Position numbers and translations under genes: made by a program | Notes under the pieces: model-generated | Told to the model about the DNA's origin: nothing | The model's input: the letters and a program-made list of their open reading frames with translations, nothing else | Database searches by the model: none | Shown: positions 58,864 through 64,000 of the stretch, piece after piece | Layout: the number at the start of each line of letters is the position of its first letter | How positions within the stretch are numbered: the stretch's first letter is position 1 | From: Styela clava | Taxonomy: Eukaryota > Chordata > Ascidiacea > Stolidobranchia > Styelidae | Length of the DNA stretch: 64,000 bases | NCBI RefSeq assembly: GCF_964204865.1 | Contig: NC_135257.1 | Span: forward strand, 4,774,001-4,838,000 | Reading direction: 5' to 3'

Positions 58864-61800
58864 AAGAGAGTAAATGTATTGATGGCTATTTATAGTTAGG
58901 CTATATTCATTTTTTTTCTGTTAGAGGCATTGCAGGTAAATTTTATTATGGCAACTTTCATTGCCATATGTAGTTTTGATATAAAAAATATCCTGTCGCT
59001 ATTGCTTCAACAGCTTCTGTGAATGTATCTTACTGTTCTCTCACTGCTGTATATGATTAAAAATATGATATACCTGAGGTATCTGCATCGAATAGAGTCG
59101 TGTGAGTTTTATTCAAGTGTCTTATAAATGTGAAGATATTTTTTGTAATTTGAATTCTCTTCTTTGATCCGTTTCAGTATATTAAAATCACATACCACCT
59201 TTCATGTTATTTCTGCCAATGTATTATAATGTATGACTCAGTTAATTGTTACAATCTCTTGTGTAGTTTAAAATCGTTATCATGTACAAACTTGTTGACC
59301 TAAAATCAGCCTGAATACTTTTTTTAATGTAATAACAAAAGTTGCTGATATGCTGTTTATGTTGTTGCAAATCATTCTGCACTATGTAGTACCAGCAAAG
59401 TATAAAGTATTGAGAATTTTCAATTCTATGATTTGGTTTCATTTTACAAGGTGTAAGTGTGAATTGTGGGACTGAACGAAAAGCCTACATTTAGATGTAC
59501 GGTATTAATGATATATGAAATATAAACCTTCGGGGCAGAAGCCACTTGAATATAATAGAATTTATCACCGCGGAAAGGCCGATCTACCGCTATTAGGTTA
59601 ATAATTAACTAACAGGTTTATAATTAATGAACACTCTTGGTTTCTATTCGCCCCACCCACACTATTACTTGGAGGCCATTTAGTATTACTAATATGGGTG
59701 CTCATTTCACACTGATTGGATCATGGCACACCTGTTCAAACCAATGGTGTCAATAAAGGTCGATTGGTATATTCCACCTACATGTCGATTCAAAATGTTG
59801 ACGGAGCGTAATTACATTTATATGAAGAAATAAGTAGGCTATATCTAATAATGTACCATATCATCTGGCAATAGTTTAACTACTTTAACTTATCAAGCCA
59901 CTCTATGGATTTGTTACTGCTCATTAGGAAGGAATCTCATCTTTTAGCTTTCCTCCGGTATTTGGTATGGCAAGAATTTAATATTGCCACAATTTTATCA
60001 TACCGCGAATACTGCATACATATGGAAAAATAAACGGCGTAATGAGGTTAATCGCAACTGAGCTGACCAATATAATGCATCGTTGATGTACCAATTGTAT
60101 CTCATTGGTTCTACAGAGAGCATGGATTTTTGAAAATATTTTCGAAATGAATCCATTTAGTTTCTACATTCTGGAATCAAGGTATTACTTGTTCTCCTTT
60201 TTATGGGGGTATATTCGTTGTAACATGATTAGAATTAATTTGCATTATTCCGCCTAATTGTTATTGTATTGAACATAAAGTTTAATTTGTTGACGGTGTC
60301 GTTTGTTGACTTGATATTTGCCACCATCATTTAATTAGACAGCTTCACATTAGAAGGTATATTAAATTCAAACACTTGCTGTAGTTGTTGACGTCAGCAA
60401 AACGCTATATCTTAATCTTTTAATTTGTAGTTATTACTGAATTATTTGCCATCATATAGCTGTAACCTGAACTTGCAGTGCCTCTGGAAAAATTATTAAG
60501 TCAATTTCAGGTTGTTTGGGGCAGATTTTATTATATAGTGATGTATGTTTATTTGCCTCAAAAATGTAACAGTATCTGCATAATAGTTAAACGGTATAAA
60601 AGAGACGGGATACATGTGCAAGACCTTACTGGCCTAAGACACAGATGTGGACATGCACCCCAACAAGTATAACTGCAGTTTAGGACTGCTGCGTACACCT
60701 TGCGACGAAGACTCGTTATTGCACCGTTTTTTTGCGTTTTCCTGCTTTGCTATCTAGCTAGGGTTTAGTAATAATAAGTACTTGTGTCGACTTACTGGCG
60801 ATATTCCGATAATATGATTGCAACAATCTTCAATTGTTTACAGGCGTGCCTTGCTTCATTTTACATTAATGTAAATGATTTTCCGCGACCGGCGAGTTTT
60901 CCCCAGAAAATGATGCATGTAAACCAAAAGCCAGGCGTGAAATGTTATGACATTACTTGCGATTAATTTAAATCAAATATTATTTAGGAATAATTTTATT
61001 ACTTTTATTACACCAGTTTCCGAAATACAAAGTTATATCACAAAACATGACGATCTGTCGCATTTAAATTTCACTCTCAAAAGATTACATATTTTTCGGT
61101 CCGTTTCTATCGTTCAAGATAGACGCACGTTTGATCGAGTGTCTGTAGTAATTTTATTCGCCGATAAATTTAGAAAAAGATGCCACATCTGGCGAACTTA
61201 GTTACGTATTGAGTTCGAGTAGGGCCAAGTCTGGGTAGATAATGACAGGTAACGATAATAATACTAAATGAATTCGTCTTTAGATGATATTAACTAACTA
61301 CGAAATCGCGTTTACGGGAACCTTGTTTTGCACGTCTTGATCGCACAGAATAAAAAGTTGATTTTTTTGATAGTGGTTAAATTTAATATTTTACCCCGGT
61401 CGCATAGGTTGCAGTGGCCACACGCTGGTCCTGCATCTAATTGATTCTCAGTGAGTGTGTTTTAGTACACTCGGCACTCTAACGTTAATAATAATTTAAT
61501 GCCGTTCCATATCTATTTTTGTATTTAACCGCTTACTATTAAATTGTTTGAAGCGTGTCTTAATTTAGCATATCAGTATTTAGAGATTACATACATTTGG
61601 AACAATTGAAAGCAAAAATATTGTAATATTCTTAGATTTCATTGTCCTGGGAAATGCCTGTTTGGTATCAAATCCAATGTTGCGGACATTTCCAAATAAA
61701 TAATACATTTATAGTAATACATTTATAATTTTTTGACATCTAAATCCAGCAATCAGGAAAATTCCCACTATTTGAATAAGTATGAAAATAGAATAGTATT

Positions 61801-62997
61801 CTGGATTCGATTTAACTATTCTAGAATAGTAAATTATTCTACATTGCCCATCCCTAAATGTGATTTTATTTTTGATAAATGAACACAAAAGACCTCTTCC
61901 AAAAACAACCATAGTAATATTCTTCAAAAGAAAATAAATTTAAATCCTGTCTAAATTTCGGGAAAACACGGTAAGAAGTGCTGTACGGTGTACAAAACTG
62001 CTATGCGTAAAAAAGCCACATGGTCATTTTTTGTGTAGCAAACTTTTGTTCCTTTGAAAAGATCGTAAAAAGGAAACTTTCACAGATTAGAATTTAAATT
62101 AAATTTAATTTCTTTTGTTATTTTGAAGATTTACGTATTCCAGTCGCTACCGATCCTAATAACCAGTATAATTATCCAAAGCTTTCTACATCTTTTCACG
62201 ACCCACTAAGACACCAGTGGGTTGCGACCCATAGTTTGGGAACCGCTGGAATAGAGTATAAATCGCATTTTTTTTTGTTTTTTACAAAAGATTGTACGAA
62301 ACAAGTAAAAATTTGTTCGAGACATGAACTTGCCAAAAACCAACGTTGGGTGGGACCACGACACAAAAAGATTAGGTTCTAAGAAGGTAAACAATAAACG
62401 ACATATGTAAAAATTCTTTGACACAGTTCTTTCACACAGTTGTTAATCATAAGTTGTATGCGACAAAAGAAATGAGAACAATAGAGTCTGGCATAAAATG
62501 CAGGTCAATTTCGTAGGTGCTATTTTGTGGAATTTATTGTCACCACGTCTCGGCATGATAAATTTAAATTTGTATAAGATGATCTTTTCATTAGCGACGA
62601 TCCAACGAAGTAACTGTACAAAGCTAATAAACCATGAAAATATGCAGGTACTAGAGACAATAGATCAGTGGGTTGCCCGAGACTTGTTTCCTGAGCAATG
62701 GGAGTTGGTTGCATCCACGATGACATAGTTAGTCAAACCAATGACATATAACAATATTGTTAAATGTCATTGGTCAAACGGAGATATTTTTCATCTGCCA
62801 GTCTTTTCTCAACTTTTTTTCACCAATCATCAAAAGGCCCTTTCTATCTAAAAAATAATGCCTGGAGAGTAGAATGTCCTTACTGCACGAAAGCTATTTC
62901 GAATATTATTATTTACGAAAACACGATCGAAGCAACTAGGGAGTTGATCAGTAGAAGATAAAAACATCAATGTGCAAATCTCAAGTATTAGTAAATC
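58864..62997. other. Gene-free interval
   Basis: AT-rich, short chance frames only. Two hAT-type termini are visible: an inverted TAGGGATGGGCAATG near 61843-61857, and an inverted CAGCGGTTCCCAAACTATGG ending at 62248 with the palindromic CCAGTGGGTTGCGACCC beside it. No partner ends were found. Confidence 0.45.
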
Positions 62998-64000
62998 TTA
63001 AACACGTAGTAGTTTTTCACTTTTGAACAAATCTGCGACACTACCTCTCCGACCCCTACCAAAAGTCATTCTCAAAATGTGATTACAGACACTTTGAATT
63101 TTTGCTGTAATACCTTTTTGACGATGCATCCAAGTAGTATGCAATATCGTATATGACTTTCTATCAATGAGTGGTATAATGTAATAACATAATGTAATAA
63201 CAGGCATGACTTATTAAGGTTTTTATTGACTTTTGAAATAGCTCCGAGTGCTGTCCTTATTTTAGATAGTACCAATTGTGAGTGGTATTTCCATGACAAT
63301 TTGTCATCGAGTAAAACACCCAGGAAATGAATTTGGTTTACTCTTTGGATGCACTTGGACTGCAGAATTAGCTCATCGTTGAGGATGGGTAGTTTTTGTC
63401 TAGGTGCACTGAAAATCATGTACTTGGTTCTTTTCCGCATTTACTGTTAGTTTGTTTGCAGTTAGCCAAGATTGAATATTAGTAAGGTCAGCTGTCAGCA
63501 TTAGCTTTTTCAATAAGGTCTGGTAAATTTTTCCCTTGTAGGAAAGGGGTGGTGTCGTCAGCGAATAGGATAGCATCGGAGTTCTTGAGTGACTTAGGAA
63601 AGTCATTAATCATAATTAAGAAAAATATAGGCCCCATAAGTGACCCTTGAGGGGCCCCAATTGTTAAGTCGCAGCATTTACTTGAAGAGTGCCCGTCATA
63701 AACTAACACTTGTTTGCGATCAGCCAAGTAATTGCGGAACCACGAAAGGCAGTGGCCTCTAACACCTATGTGGTAGAGTTTGGAAAGCAAGATATGATGG
63801 TCAATGCAATCAAAAGCTTTCGATAGGTCAAGAAATAGTCCGAGAGTATAAAGGCCTTTTTCAAATCCACCCAGTATTTTACTTGTAAGTAGAGACGTAG
63901 CCTGCAAAGTTGTATGTCCCTTGCGAAAACCAAATTGTTGATGGTAGAAAAAACTCTTTTGTTCTAAAAAGTTAACTAATCTATTGTACATCACTTTTTC
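62998..64000 (-). mobile_element. Non-LTR retrotransposon reverse transcriptase, frameshifted and truncated
   Basis: Minus strand, entering from beyond the right edge. Frame 1 (63994-63488) carries fingers and palm motifs: FGFRKGHTT, FLDLSKAFDCIDHHIL, GAPQGSLMGPIFF and the catalytic FADD box. Frame 2 (from about 63520) reads SWLTANKLTVN. Frame 3 (about 63430-63100) reads KYMIFSAPR and FLGVLLDDKLSW. Frame 4 (63207-62998) reads NHILRMTFGRGRRGS before a stop. Three frameshifts show it is dead. The order matches the Jockey/CR1/L2 groups. The endonuclease part would lie outside the window. The 3' tail is missing. Confidence 0.85.

Overview
This is eukaryotic, AT-rich genomic DNA with intron-split genes, GT..AG introns and many small DNA transposons. 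The mix of animal families (SLC7 and SLC44 carriers, cytosolic sulfotransferases, a diphosphoinositol polyphosphate phosphohydrolase), compact introns and the style of SINE and MITE debris suggest an invertebrate chordate, most likely an ascidian tunicate. That taxonomic call is inference. Layout: 1-735 is the last exon of an unrecognised two-TM protein running in from the left. 736-7204 is non-coding, with hairpin repeats and a tRNA-derived SINE. 7205-13203 (+) is an 11-exon SLC7A4-like amino acid transporter (621 aa). 14789-28448 (-) is a 7-exon cytosolic sulfotransferase (329 aa). Its 11 kb first intron holds a 7.85 kb Foldback-like element with a perfect 9-bp target duplication, inverted arms made of 72-bp tandem repeats, and nested hAT fragments. 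29918-32719 (+) is a two-exon SLC44 choline-transporter-like gene (811 aa). 35586-38363 (+) holds two decayed sulfotransferase copies. 38.9-39.7 kb has Penelope-like retroelement debris. 41400-44749 (+) is a second intact 7-exon sulfotransferase (329 aa) whose exon lengths are identical to those of the minus-strand gene. 44.75-57.7 kb is gene-free and transposon-rich, including a degraded hAT element with an 8-bp target duplication. 57749-58351 (+) is a single-exon NUDT3/4-type Nudix hydrolase. The right edge carries a frameshifted non-LTR retrotransposon reverse transcriptase on the minus strand. Functionally, the centre is a sulfotransferase cluster (two genes on opposite strands, two pseudogenes) interrupted by the SLC44 gene. 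The other genes show no shared pathway. The multi-exon models were built by matching splice sites and reading phase by eye. All three families with introns close into full-length frames without a stop, which is strong internal support. The most notable find is the Foldback-like element, whose two 72-bp-repeat arms lie in opposite orientation inside a sulfotransferase intron.
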